DNA of 64,000 bases from Pseudomonas jessenii (GCF_002236115.1 NZ_NIWT01000001.1:62001-126000), one strand, 5' to 3'; positions 17,718 through 26,845 are shown, counted from the first letter of the stretch. Translations and numbers: made by a program. The notes: generated by a model not told the origin, from the letters alone.

Positions 17718-19112
17718 ATGTCCACTAGCGCATTCAAAAACAAAGATGAAATTCGGACACTTTTTTCGGCTGCAATGTCTGAGATGTATAAGAGCGAAGT
17801 CCCTCAATATGGGACGCTTCTGGATTTGGTGGCCTACATCAACAAAAGCAGCATGGAACGAGATCCGCAGCTCGAGCAGAACCTCAGCCTGGGCGGGGAA
17901 CTGGATCGCCTGTCCATGGAACGTCATGGTGCCATTCGTGTAGGCACACCGGGTGAACTGGCTACATTGCGTCGTCTGTTTGCAGTCATGGGAATGGAGC
18001 CTGTCGGCTACTACGATCTCGCTCCCGCTGGCGTCCCGGTACATGCCACCGCGTTTAGGGCTGTTGAAGAAAAGTCGCTCAACAAAAGTCCGTTCCGGGT
18101 TTTCACATCGCTCCTACGGTTAGAGCTCATCGATGATGCAGACCTCAGAGACGTCGCCCAAGCCGCACTTCAAGCCAGGAATATTTTCACTCCCAAAGCA
18201 ATCGAGCTGATCCAACTCCATGAGTCCAATGGTGGACTCACTGTCGAACAGGCAGAGGAATTCGTCGCAGAAGCACTTGAGACCTTCAGATGGCATAGTT
18301 CGGCCACTGTCAGCCTAGAAACCTTCAACAAACTTCAGCAACAACATCGCCTCATTGCTGATGTGGTCGCATTCAAGGGCCCGCATATCAACCATCTGAC
18401 ACCTCGAACTCTCGATATTGATGCGGTTCAGGCCAGCATGCCGTCCAAGGGCATCGTCCCTAAAGCTGTGATTGAAGGGCCTCCGAAGCGCAAGATCGAT
18501 ATTCTCCTTCGGCAAACCAGCTTCAAAGCTCTCAATGAGCACATCGCTTTCCCGGGGGACGGTGGAAAAGTAAACGGCAGTCACTCGGCTCGGTTTGGCG
18601 AGATTGAGCAGCGAGGCGCAGCACTTACCATTAAGGGCCGTGAACTCTACGACAGGCTCTTGCTTGCTGCCAAAGCCGAATTGGGAGTGCCTCCATCCGA
18701 AGCCAACGCACACCAATACGCTGAGATTCTCCAGCGTGTGTTTCTGGATTTTCCGGACGATATCAAATCGCTGCACGATAATGAATTGGTGTTCGTTAGG
18801 TATTACCCGGAGCTCGATAAGGTTGCGAATTTCCAGGATTCTGATCTGACAGCATGGCCTCTGAAAGACTTGATATCGGAGGGACTGATCAAGTATAGGC
18901 CTGTGGTATATGAGGACTTCCTTCCGGTCAGCGCTGCCGGAATTTTCCAATCCAACTTGGGTGACGAAGCTTCAGATACAGGTCTCTCTGGGTCATCCCG
19001 AAATGAGTTTGAGGCCGCACTGGGCAGTGGGGTTCGTGATGAATTCTCGTTGTATCAAGATATCCAGGCTCGGTCGTTGGATTCATCTCTGAAAGCTCTC
19101 AGGATTGTGTAA
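17718..19112 (+). CDS. hglS: 2-oxoadipate dioxygenase/decarboxylase (HglS, DUF1338 family)
   Basis: The 464-residue protein matches the full length of P. putida HglS as I recall it. HglS turns 2-oxoadipate plus O2 into D-2-hydroxyglutarate and CO2 using Fe(II). The reported residues align by position: metal ligands H70 and H226, a third ligand at E295 (E294 in HglS), and the substrate Arg at R74, all in conserved blocks (MERHGAIRVG, GPHINHLTPR, ARFGEIEQRG). The ATG at 17718 has AGGAG five bases upstream. It closes the Rieske operon before a perfect terminator. This gene fixes the pathway: whatever enters must pass through 2-oxoadipate. A second housekeeping copy for lysine use probably exists elsewhere in the genome. 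Confidence 0.92.
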   Translation: MSTSAFKNKDEIRTLFSAAMSEMYKSEVPQYGTLLDLVAYINKSSMERDPQLEQNLSLGGELDRLSMERHGAIRVGTPGELATLRRLFAVMGMEPVGYYDLAPAGVPVHATAFRAVEEKSLNKSPFRVFTSLLRLELIDDADLRDVAQAALQARNIFTPKAIELIQLHESNGGLTVEQAEEFVAEALETFRWHSSATVSLETFNKLQQQHRLIADVVAFKGPHINHLTPRTLDIDAVQASMPSKGIVPKAVIEGPPKRKIDILLRQTSFKALNEHIAFPGDGGKVNGSHSARFGEIEQRGAALTIKGRELYDRLLLAAKAELGVPPSEANAHQYAEILQRVFLDFPDDIKSLHDNELVFVRYYPELDKVANFQDSDLTAWPLKDLISEGLIKYRPVVYEDFLPVSAAGIFQSNLGDEASDTGLSGSSRNEFEAALGSGVRDEFSLYQDIQARSLDSSLKALRIV

Positions 19113-19138
19113 CGCTTTTCCTGCAACAACTAACATTT

Positions 19139-19170
19139 TGCGCACATATTCGTATGTGCGCATTTTTTTT
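19139..19170 (+). terminator. Perfect UUCG-loop intrinsic terminator after hglS
   Basis: The stem TGCGCACATA pairs perfectly with TATGTGCGCA around a TTCG tetraloop and is followed by eight Ts. It marks the end of the Rieske-to-hglS operon. Confidence 0.95.
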
Positions 19171-19294
19171 GCGCCGAAGCAGTGGAATCTCGCCACGCTC
19201 AAGCCCTTCTTTCGAAAGTTCGGGACTTATGCTCAAGGCGACAACTCGCGTGAGCCTCAAGGCCCGATGCATATTAAACAGGTCACAGAGCGCT

Positions 19295-20197
19295 ATGATG
19301 CGAATTGAAGGAGAGCTTGCCGCCACGGCGTGTGGATTAGTGGCGATTATTTTGTGGAGCACCGCCGCCGGCTTGATTCGGAGTGTCAGTGAACTCATCG
19401 GCCCGCTGGGTGGCGCCGCGATGATTTATACGTTGGGCGCAATTCTGCTTGTCTTCCTGCTGGGGAAACCTCGCCTTCGGTCGACATCAAAACTCTACCT
19501 CTTCTTGGGCAGTGCGCTATTTGTCGCTTCCGAGGTGTGTCTTTCACTTGCTCTGGGATTTGCTAGCAACCGTAATCAGGCAATCGAGCTTGGCGTGGTG
19601 AACTACCTATGGCCATGCCTCACCGTTGTTCTAGCGATCATCATGAATGGCCAAAAGGCGCGGTGGATCATCATCCCAGGTACTGCTCTCGCTCTCTTTG
19701 GCATTTTGTGGGTAGTGAGTGGTGATGGTTTGTCACTGCCGGGAATTATCGAAAACGTGCAGTCAAACCCGCTCAGTTACAGCCTTGCACTCGGCTGCGG
19801 GATCACGTTTGCCTTGTATTGCAACGTTACTCGGCGGTATGCGGACGGGCAAAATCTGGTGGGGTTGTTCTTCGTCTTGACCGCAATTGTGCTTTGGCTG
19901 AAATATCTGTTCAGCAGCGAGATGATTCCAGCAATCAGCTTGGGTGGCGGCCTAGAGCTTGTAGCCGCTGCTGTCGCAATGGCCGGCGGCTACGCGCTCT
20001 GGAACATTGGCATCTTGCGCGGAAATCTCACCTTGTTGGCCACCGCTTCCTACCTCGCCCCCGTGCTGACGTCGGCATTTGCTGCAGTATGGTTGGGGGT
20101 TGTGCTGAACATTCAGTTTTGGCAGGGGGCAGTGTTAGTTACAGCAGGATCGCTAATCTGTTGGCAAGCTACTCGACGGCGAGGTGATTCAGTATGA
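19295..20197 (+). CDS. EamA/DMT-family transporter, YddG-like
   Basis: This protein of about 300 residues has ten hydrophobic segments and two EamA repeats. It resembles YddG, an inner-membrane exporter of aromatic and other amino acids (AIELGVVNYLWPCLTVVLAI, YALWNIGILRGNLTLLATASYLAPV). Two adjacent ATGs (19295, 19298) are possible and neither has a strong ribosome site. It follows the hglS terminator by 125 bases, so it needs its own promoter. Export of an amino-acid intermediate or analogue of the neighbouring pathway is a reasonable guess. Confidence 0.8.
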   Translation: MMRIEGELAATACGLVAIILWSTAAGLIRSVSELIGPLGGAAMIYTLGAILLVFLLGKPRLRSTSKLYLFLGSALFVASEVCLSLALGFASNRNQAIELGVVNYLWPCLTVVLAIIMNGQKARWIIIPGTALALFGILWVVSGDGLSLPGIIENVQSNPLSYSLALGCGITFALYCNVTRRYADGQNLVGLFFVLTAIVLWLKYLFSSEMIPAISLGGGLELVAAAVAMAGGYALWNIGILRGNLTLLATASYLAPVLTSAFAAVWLGVVLNIQFWQGAVLVTAGSLICWQATRRRGDSV

Positions 20198-20274
20198 GCG
20201 CCGGGTGTTTGGAGCTACATATGACGGTCGCATCCTGAATAATGCCAGCGTTTAGGTTCCTGAGACCAGCCTCG

Positions 20275-20313
20275 CCACAGCAATGCTCGAAATACCACTA
20301 AGCATTGCTGTGG
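20275..20313. terminator. Bidirectional hairpin between convergent genes
   Basis: CCACAGCAATGCT and AGCATTGCTGTGG form a perfect 13-bp stem around a 13-base loop, followed by TGTTTGTT. It lies between the stop of the EamA gene (+) and the stop of the LysR gene (-). Confidence 0.75.
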
Positions 20314-20331
20314 TGTTTGTTCCATGGATTT

Positions 20332-21231
20332 TTAATCCGGGAACGGAAGGGACAGCAGCCAAGCACTGAAGGTCTTAAGCGCTGGCAGATGTTGATAGCG
20401 TGTGGCATACGCAAGGTAGTAATTGCGACCGCTTTCCATCGGGTCGAACAGTGCTATCAGCGCTCCGGATTTGAGTTCGTCCTGCACCAGAATGTCGGGA
20501 ACCAGCCCGATACCAATGCCCGCTGATACGGCCTGAATGAGGTGGGCAGTGAGCTCGAAACTTGGGCCGGTACGCATACTTCTATGGCCAAGGTTGTAGC
20601 GGTCAAACCAATCAGACCACGCATTGGGTCGAGAGACGACATTCAACAAAACTTGATCAGCGACGTCCGCTGGTGACATAGCGCGAAATTCCGCTACCGC
20701 GGTTGGGCTCGCTATAACGACCAGTTTTTCTTTGAGTAATAGATGCGAAATGTAGCCTGGCCAGTCTCCTTTGCCAGCGCAGATGATTGCCTGCATGTCG
20801 CTTGCGCTGGACTGGATGTCGGCGTGAATGATCCTTGAATGGATGTGCACCAGATTCCCAGGGTGGAGTGCATAAAACTCATGCATTTTGGGGAGGAGCC
20901 ACTTTGATCCCAATGTCGGAAGTACAGCGAGGTTTAGTGGGCCACCCTCAGCCTTGTAAGCAATTGTCTGCAGCGTTGCACTTCGAATTCGACCCAGTGC
21001 AGCGGCAAGCTCATGTTGGTACAGGGCACCGGCTGCGGTTAGCTCGATCTTTCGTCCATCACGGCGAAAGAGTTCGATCCCAAGCTGGGCTTCCAGGGAT
21101 TGCACCTGCCGGCTGACGGCGCTTTGAGTCAATGCCAGTTCGTCTGCAGCTTTGGTAAAGCTGCAATGTCGAGCGGCTGCTTCGAAGGCAATCAGCAAGG
21201 ACATGGAGGGCGTCAGTCTTCTTGGATTCAT
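20332..21231 (-). CDS. LysR-family transcriptional regulator
   Basis: This 299-residue GcvA-type LysR has a helix-turn-helix (FTKAADELALTQSAVSRQVQSLE) and a C-terminal effector domain. It is divergent from ydiJ with 159 bases between the starts. That region contains a GACA-TCG-TGTC palindrome near 21283. LysR regulators usually control the divergent gene, so it probably governs ydiJ in response to a pathway intermediate such as 2-hydroxyglutarate or 2-oxoadipate. That assignment rests on gene arrangement only. Confidence 0.9.
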   Translation of the reverse strand: MNPRRLTPSMSLLIAFEAAARHCSFTKAADELALTQSAVSRQVQSLEAQLGIELFRRDGRKIELTAAGALYQHELAAALGRIRSATLQTIAYKAEGGPLNLAVLPTLGSKWLLPKMHEFYALHPGNLVHIHSRIIHADIQSSASDMQAIICAGKGDWPGYISHLLLKEKLVVIASPTAVAEFRAMSPADVADQVLLNVVSRPNAWSDWFDRYNLGHRSMRTGPSFELTAHLIQAVSAGIGIGLVPDILVQDELKSGALIALFDPMESGRNYYLAYATRYQHLPALKTFSAWLLSLPFPD

Positions 21232-21390
21232 TCATAAAGCTCATGCAAATTCTGCAGGTTTTACGTTTGTACGAGACATCGTGTCCCGACAAAATCGAAG
21301 GTAAACCCCTTATGGTTTGCTAACACCTTGGTGCTGAGCATACATAACGAGAATGTTTAGATTAGCTGCATTACCCGTAGGAACTCCACC

Positions 21391-24300
21391 ATGATTGCTC
21401 GGCTATCTCCCCCTGATGTCCAAAACGTATCCTACGAAGGATTTTTAAGTCGGCTTCTGGAAGAGGGCTTTCAGGGAGAAATCGCACGTAGCTACGGCGA
21501 TAGGACGGTGTTGGCAACCGACAACTCAATCTATCAGCGCTTACCACAAGCGGCGGTGTTTCCACGGCATGCTCGGGATGTCGAAACCTTGGCGCGCCTG
21601 GTGGCCCGTACCGAATTTAGATCTGTTGTGCTCACACCCCGTGGAGGTGGAACCGGTACCAACGGCCAATCACTAACAGAGGGGGTTGTTGTCGATCTGT
21701 CTCGCCATATGAACAGTATTCTTGAAATCAATGTCGAGGAGCGTTGGGTTCGAGTGCAGAGCGGTGTGGTTAAGGATCAGCTCAACGCTGCATTGAAACC
21801 ACATGGATTATTTTTCGCGCCTGAACTATCCACATCAAACCGCGCCACCATCGGCGGAATGATTAACACCGACGCGAGTGGTCAGGGAAGCTGTACGTAT
21901 GGCAAAACCCGTGACCATGTCTTGGAGCTTTCTACCGTTTTACTGGGTGGCGATCGGCTCAACAGTTCAGTTTTGGAACGCGACTGTTGGTGGGCGGAAA
22001 CAGGTCGCACAGATCGGATAGGAGAGGTCTACCGATGTGCCACAGACATCGCGCTTAATCATGCTGATCTGATCCAGAGTACGTTTCCGAAACTCAATCG
22101 TTGCTTGACTGGCTATGACTTGGCTCACCTGCAAGAGCCAAATGATCGATTCAATCTCAACAGCGTTTTGTGTGGCTCCGAAGGCTCCCTTGGCTTCATC
22201 GTTGAAGCCAAGCTCAACGTGTTACCGATCCCCAAGTATTCGATCCTGGTGAACGTGCGTTATGCAGGGTTCATGGATGCTCTGAGGGACGCCAAGGCGT
22301 TAATGCTGTTGAAGCCTTTGTCTATCGAGACAGTCGATTCCAAAGTGCTTATGCTTGCCATGAAGGACATAGTCTGGCACGGCGTCGCAGAATATTTTCC
22401 GGAAGACCCAGACGCACCGACACTCGGAATCAATCTTGTTGAGTTTAGCGGCGACGATGAAGAGGCAGTTCAGCAGAGTGTTCATGAGTTTGTTTTGCAT
22501 CTGCAGCGCGACACAAGCGTCATGCGATTGGGTCACACGCTTGCAATAGGTGCTGACGCCCTCAAACGCGTCTATGCGATGCGAAAGCGAGCAGTTGGGC
22601 TGCTCGGCAACGTCAAAGGAGAGGCCCGGCCACAACCCTTTGTCGAAGACACTGCCGTTCCGCCTGAGAGATTGGCTGACTTCATCCTGGAGTTTCGAGC
22701 GCTTCTGGACAGCTATGACTTGGAGTACGGAATGTTCGGGCACGTCGATGCGGGAGTCCTCCATGTGCGCCCGATCCTGGACATGAAAAACCCTCTTCAG
22801 GCTGCTCTAATTCAGCCGATATCGGATGCCGTCGCCGCGTTGACGCAAAAGCATGGCGGCTTGTTGTGGGGTGAGCATGGCAAGGGGTTGAGATCCCAGT
22901 ATGTGCCGGATTACTTCGGTGAACTTTATCCGGCGTTGCAGGCGCTCAAGGCTGCTTTCGATCCGTACAACCAACTCAACCCCGGCAAAATCGCCACGCC
23001 GAAGACTGTGCCTAACGCTCGATTGACGCGCGTTGACGAGGTCAAATTGCGGGGCGAGCTTGATCGGACAATTGATGAGCGGGTGTGGAAAAGCTACGAC
23101 ACAGCCCTTCACTGCAACGGCAATGGAGCGTGCTACAACTTCGATCCTGATGACGCCATGTGCCCTTCCTGGAAAGGCACTCGTAATCGAGTCCATTCCC
23201 CTAAAGGGCGCGCCTCGCTCATCCGGGAGTGGCTGAGATTACAGGGCCAACAAGACATCGATGTATTGGCCATCAGCGATCGGCTGCGCTCGACTACCAA
23301 CGTATTCAGTATTGCTAAACGAACAGCGAATACAGTCGCGCAAAAGCTGGGGCAACAGGACTTTTCCCATGAGGTTTATGAGGCCATGACGGGGTGCCTC
23401 GCCTGTAAGTCCTGTGCGGGTCAGTGCCCGGTGAAAGTCAATGTGCCGGAGTTCCGATCCCGATTCCTGGAACTGTACCACAGCCGGTATCTGCGCCCCT
23501 TGAAGGACTACCTCATCGGCTCGCTTGAGTACACCATTCCCTACATTGCGCGCGTACCGCGTTTATACAATTTCATTATGGGCGCCCGTCCAGTTCGCGT
23601 CCTTCTTGAGCACGTCGCCGGAATGGTCGATAGCCCATTGCTAAGCTTGATGGACTTTAACGACGTATGCCGTCGCTGGAACGTTCAGATGGCGACGCCC
23701 GAGAGTATTGCTGCATTGGGGGTGGAGGAGCGTAAGCGCAGTGTGATTCTCGTACAGGATACCTTTACGCGTTACTTCGAAACCCATGTGCTTGCCGACT
23801 GGATTGAGCTGATCTCAAGGCTCGGGTTCCAGGTATACATCGCACCGTTCTCTCCAAACGGCAAACCCCTGCAGGTTCAGGGTTTCCTAAAGGCATTTGA
23901 AAAAGCCGCGCATTTCAACGCAAAATCGCTGAGTAAGTTTCACCAATACCAGGTTCCGTTGGTTGGCTTGGATCCCGCTATGACCTTGGTGTATCGACAA
24001 GAGTACGCCAAGACGCTTGGCAGCGATCAGACCCCGACCGTCTTGTTGCCGCAGGAGTGGCTTGCGGATGCGCTCCCGTCATCGAATGCGATCAGGGAGA
24101 TAGACACCTACTACTTCCTTCCTCACTGTACCGAGAAAACTAATGAGCCTGGGAGCATCGGCCTTTGGCAGCAAATTTATGCGCGGATGGGGTTGAAGTT
24201 GCAGGTTCAAGCGAGTGGTTGCTGCGGGATGTCTGGCACCTATGGACATGAGACACAAAACGCGAAGACTTCAGACGTTATCTACAGCCAGTCTTGGGGG

Positions 24301-24450
24301 CCGCTGGTGGAGAAATTCAACCGTTCAGGTCGCTTGTTGGCGGACGGGTACTCATGTCGAAGCCAAGTTAAACGCAAGGATGGGGCGACGATCCTGCATC
24401 CGCTACAGGCTTTGCTCGCAGTCGTCAGGGTGTCGCCGGGTAATCATTAG
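21391..24450 (+). CDS. ydiJ: D-2-hydroxyglutarate dehydrogenase, YdiJ-type FAD/Fe-S protein
   Basis: The length, 1019 residues, is typical of YdiJ. The N-terminal half is an FAD-binding PCMH domain (TPRGGGTGTNGQSL, APELSTSNRATIGGMINTDASGQ) with an FAD-oxidase C domain. A Cys-rich region (CNGNGACYN...MCPSWKGT) and a 4Fe-4S motif GCLACKSCAGQCP near residue 670 follow. A CCG domain with SGCCGMSGTYGHE lies near residue 945. YdiJ oxidises D-2-hydroxyglutarate to 2-oxoglutarate and passes electrons onward. In P. putida it works directly after HglS, so its presence 2.3 kb from hglS supports one pathway. A GGA site precedes the ATG. Confidence 0.92.
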   Translation: MIARLSPPDVQNVSYEGFLSRLLEEGFQGEIARSYGDRTVLATDNSIYQRLPQAAVFPRHARDVETLARLVARTEFRSVVLTPRGGGTGTNGQSLTEGVVVDLSRHMNSILEINVEERWVRVQSGVVKDQLNAALKPHGLFFAPELSTSNRATIGGMINTDASGQGSCTYGKTRDHVLELSTVLLGGDRLNSSVLERDCWWAETGRTDRIGEVYRCATDIALNHADLIQSTFPKLNRCLTGYDLAHLQEPNDRFNLNSVLCGSEGSLGFIVEAKLNVLPIPKYSILVNVRYAGFMDALRDAKALMLLKPLSIETVDSKVLMLAMKDIVWHGVAEYFPEDPDAPTLGINLVEFSGDDEEAVQQSVHEFVLHLQRDTSVMRLGHTLAIGADALKRVYAMRKRAVGLLGNVKGEARPQPFVEDTAVPPERLADFILEFRALLDSYDLEYGMFGHVDAGVLHVRPILDMKNPLQAALIQPISDAVAALTQKHGGLLWGEHGKGLRSQYVPDYFGELYPALQALKAAFDPYNQLNPGKIATPKTVPNARLTRVDEVKLRGELDRTIDERVWKSYDTALHCNGNGACYNFDPDDAMCPSWKGTRNRVHSPKGRASLIREWLRLQGQQDIDVLAISDRLRSTTNVFSIAKRTANTVAQKLGQQDFSHEVYEAMTGCLACKSCAGQCPVKVNVPEFRSRFLELYHSRYLRPLKDYLIGSLEYTIPYIARVPRLYNFIMGARPVRVLLEHVAGMVDSPLLSLMDFNDVCRRWNVQMATPESIAALGVEERKRSVILVQDTFTRYFETHVLADWIELISRLGFQVYIAPFSPNGKPLQVQGFLKAFEKAAHFNAKSLSKFHQYQVPLVGLDPAMTLVYRQEYAKTLGSDQTPTVLLPQEWLADALPSSNAIREIDTYYFLPHCTEKTNEPGSIGLWQQIYARMGLKLQVQASGCCGMSGTYGHETQNAKTSDVIYSQSWGPLVEKFNRSGRLLADGYSCRSQVKRKDGATILHPLQALLAVVRVSPGNH

Positions 24451-24765
24451 GTCGCGGATCTACCCCGTTGCATGGGAAGGTTATTGAACTGGCCTAATGA
24501 TTTTGGAGCCTTTGTTCAGGCCTATAGAGCGAAGAAGGGGGCGTGTGATGAGGGAGCGTTGCACGTTCTAGGGCCGTCGTTATTTCGGGCCCTTGAGGCC
24601 CGGCTCGACCTGGACTACTGCCCGATGTCTGACCGTGCAGCTCGGCTTTCATGCAGGAGCTCAACCGCTAGGTAGCCCTCATGGCTACTGCTACTGCGAA
24701 CGCTAAAGTGTCCGTTGTGATGAGCCTGCAAGCCGTTCCCGCCTGTAGATTCTCCGTAGCCCGTT
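24451..24765. other. Intergenic stretch without a convincing gene
   Basis: It lies between ydiJ (+) and a hypothetical gene (-). One short + strand frame (24472-24675) has no ribosome site and matches no family I know. I see no clear terminator for ydiJ. Confidence 0.4.
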
Positions 24766-25083
24766 TTACAGATCCGGGTAATCATCAAGCTTAAGGCTCG
24801 GAGCGTCTTCGTTCTCCGGTTCGCGCTTAGGCGTATGTATCACTCCAGCTTCGGCATCTACGCGCATCTGCTCGAGCTCTTTGTGAAAAGCCTTGTCCTG
24901 AACCGTGGGTTTGCTGGTGTACGGTTTTCGGTCAGGTACAGGCTGGGCTGCATAAGTCGTTACCGCGTCTGGATCGTGCTGCAGCTTTTCTTGAACTTGC
25001 GATTCCAGCATTGCACGGAGCGCATCTTTGTCGGGACGGTTCAGCAATTTGTTACTCCTATTCGGGAGCCAGGCACTAGCCAT
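24766..25083 (-). CDS. Conserved hypothetical protein (Pseudomonas type)
   Basis: This 105-residue hydrophilic, probably disordered protein is rich in Asp, Glu, Lys and Pro. Recognisable stretches are LRAMLESQVQEKLQHDPDAV near the start and KLDDYPDL at the end. I have an impression of similar small proteins in pseudomonads but cannot name a family. The ATG at 25083 lacks a good ribosome site, and an internal Met at residue 25 is another possible start. No function is known. Confidence 0.55.
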   Translation of the reverse strand: MASAWLPNRSNKLLNRPDKDALRAMLESQVQEKLQHDPDAVTTYAAQPVPDRKPYTSKPTVQDKAFHKELEQMRVDAEAGVIHTPKREPENEDAPSLKLDDYPDL

Positions 25084-25305
25084 TCGATTGGTACATTGAG
25101 CAGTTGGTGAGGGCAGGGCCGTTTATATTTGTGGTTGCATCGCAGATCGACAGTTACCCGGATTGCAGATTAACAATTCTGATAAGCCTACCAAGGCTTG
25201 GCGGCAACCGTCTGTGATGAAAATGGTGTCATACCTACAGTCTTGCATGCAGCTTTCGAGATGACTGAAGTGGCCAAACATTCACCTGCCGTTTTGCATG
25301 GAGGC

Positions 25306-25644
25306 TCAGAGCCCAGCGAGCAGTCGTTCGAGCTGTTCCCGCTCCCAGGCACTAAGTAGTTCGACAGGATCAGTTCCTTCGCGCTGCCAGAGTTCAAGTG
25401 TACCGACTCGGCCATCAGGCGACCTGCAGTACTCGCAGTAGTCCAGGGTGTCACAGTCATTGAAGAGGGTGAGTCTCCAGCCATCAATCTCCACGGACAT
25501 GAGGCCGTGATAAATCTCGCTCCAGGACTGTGTGGAGCTTCGCATCATGATGCGTTTGCCGAGCACGACATCCGTCAGTACCTGGCAGACCTCTCGGGCG
25601 GTGAGAGAGGAGGTTGTGTTCAAATCATTCTGCGCTCGAGTCAT
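25306..25644 (-). CDS. Conserved hypothetical protein, DUF7693-like
   Basis: This 112-residue protein has the pattern LTAREVCQVLTDVVLG...SWSEIYHGLMSVEIDGWRL...NDCDTLDYCEYC and ends in ELLSAWEREQLERLL. This resembles a Pseudomonas-restricted family of unknown function, which I believe is DUF7693. The ATG at 25644 has AAGGG upstream. It has no membrane or secretion signals, and the paired Cys (CEYC) are noteworthy. It is a single gene, and its neighbours are fragments. Confidence 0.65.
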   Translation of the reverse strand: MTRAQNDLNTTSSLTAREVCQVLTDVVLGKRIMMRSSTQSWSEIYHGLMSVEIDGWRLTLFNDCDTLDYCEYCRSPDGRVGTLELWQREGTDPVELLSAWEREQLERLLAGL

Positions 25645-25728
25645 CGCTTGCCCTTAGCTAAGCTGCGGTATGAAGTAAACGTCAACTGAGAGATCGCACC
25701 TTAGGTGCCTTAAGGCCCGGCTCATTAA

Positions 25729-25812
25729 TTAGCCAAGCATTTCCTTTACGATGGAAGCCACATTGCTCGCATCGTCTATCCCTCGGTGATAGGTACCCTG
25801 CAAAGCCTCGTC
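25729..25812 (-). pseudogene. 3'-5' exonuclease (DnaQ-like), C-terminal fragment
   Basis: Twenty-seven codons plus TAA on the - strand read DEALQGTYHRGIDDASNVAS.., which matches the Exo III motif region (THHRGIDDAxNIA) at the end of small DnaQ-type exonucleases. The rest of the gene is missing. Homology stops exactly where repeat copy C begins on the other strand (25812), so a recombination joint lies here. Confidence 0.6.
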
Positions 25813-25982
25813 AGTTGAAGGTTTATAAAAATCCTCACACCGGTGAACTCGTCGAAACCAAAGGCGGCAATCACAAGACGCTGAAAGAGTGGAAAGCGCA
25901 GTACGGCTCCGCGACCGTTGAGTCCTGGCTGACCAAGTGATCTTGGTTTGAGTACAAAAGGGCCCTGTGAAGGCCCTTTTTT
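25812..25982 (+). repeat. mvaT/mvaU-type 3'-end repeat, copy C, with terminator
   Basis: Forty-two codons of the C-terminal DNA-binding domain of an MvaT/MvaU-family protein remain in frame: QLKVYKNPHTGELVETKGG, then NHKTLKEWKAQYGSATVESW and LTK-stop (25938-25940). The 3' flank TTGGTTTGAGTACAA and a perfect 9-bp terminator follow. The N-terminal oligomerisation domain and start are absent, so it cannot act as a silencer alone. The left edge joins the exonuclease fragment directly. Confidence 0.88.
25956..25982 (+). terminator. Intrinsic terminator of repeat copy C
   Basis: AAAAGGGCC pairs perfectly with GGCCCTTTT around a 7-base loop, and the T run extends two more bases. Confidence 0.85.
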
Positions 25983-26013
25983 ATCGACTATTACCTCTAG
26001 TCAGGTTCGAGCA

Positions 26014-26202
26014 TTAATGGTTCGAGCGAATAGCACCGCCGTCGATCAACAGGTTTTACCCAGTCAGATAGCCTGCATGGCTACTACATAAAAAGGCACA
26101 AAGTGCACGAAGCTCTTCAGGAGAACCGAAGCGTTTCGCAGGAATTTCAAGGCGGCATTCTTCGAGAAATGCTTCACTGCCTTGAGTCGATTCTTGGCCA
26201 GC
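26014..26202 (-). pseudogene. Short-chain dehydrogenase, C-terminal fragment with internal stop
   Basis: Sixty-three codons on the - strand match the C-terminus of an SDR: AKRFGSPEELRALCAFLCSS, HAGYLTG, then an in-frame TAA in place of the usual Gln, then NLLIDGGAIRSNH and stop (26014-26016). The Rossmann fold and catalytic residues are gone. The fragment lies 31 bases beyond the terminator of repeat copy C. Confidence 0.75.
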
Positions 26203-26287
26203 AGCGACCAGCGTAGCGCGTAGCCTGCCAAGGCAGGAGGGCCCATATAGCGCGTTGCAAAGGCAAATCCCGAAGTGTTAGCGGATG

Positions 26288-26845
26288 TCAGTACTTCGAC
26301 TTGAAGCGGGGAGCCATGCTCAGTAAGACATTGTCTTTGTCTACCAGATGATGTTTTAGAGACATGGCAATGTGCCCTAATACGAGCGCTACGGAAGTCC
26401 AGGCGCAAGCCACATGTACCCACTTGGCCAAGTCATACGCATCTGGATTGGCAGCCAGCAACGGCGGCAGTTGAACCATGCCGAGTACCATGATGGGTTT
26501 GTCTGCGACCGAGCTCCAGATCCAGCCTGAAATTGGCAGTGCTGCAAGCGCCAGGGCATATAAAACCAGATGTCCAAGGTGAGCTGCTTGTTTCATCCTA
26601 CTCGTCATTTGCGCTGGCATTGCCGGCGGAGTATGAGTAACTCTCCAGGCCACTCTGAGTACCAATAGAATCAACAAGGCGCTAGCGAACGCCTTGTGCC
26701 AGTAAGTCAATCCATGCGTTGGATTGAGGGTGTCGCGAAAGTACACCGCAAGAGCCCCTACGATCCAAACAGCAATCCAGATACTCGCCATGAGCCAATG
26801 CAGTAGCTTCGCAGTGCTTGTATATGCAGAAGTTTTTGAGCTCAC
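26288..26845 (-). CDS. Cytochrome b561
   Basis: This 185-residue membrane protein has four hydrophobic helices. The conserved heme-ligand His residues lie in KLLHWLMA (helix 1), YWHKAFA (helix 2) and further along in WVHVACAWT and LGHIAMSLKHHL. Bacterial b561 proteins such as CybB pass electrons from superoxide or quinol to the quinone pool. It is the last gene of a - strand group with an MFS transporter and a flavin monooxygenase. A shared regulator box lies about 200 bases upstream at 27048. A role in redox balance of that group is inferred. Confidence 0.9.
   Translation of the reverse strand: MSSKTSAYTSTAKLLHWLMASIWIAVWIVGALAVYFRDTLNPTHGLTYWHKAFASALLILLVLRVAWRVTHTPPAMPAQMTSRMKQAAHLGHLVLYALALAALPISGWIWSSVADKPIMVLGMVQLPPLLAANPDAYDLAKWVHVACAWTSVALVLGHIAMSLKHHLVDKDNVLLSMAPRFKSKY

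Noticed and set aside
18315..18950. 211-residue - strand frame opposite hglS
   Set aside because: hglS is supported by full length and aligned catalytic residues; the antisense frame has no features.
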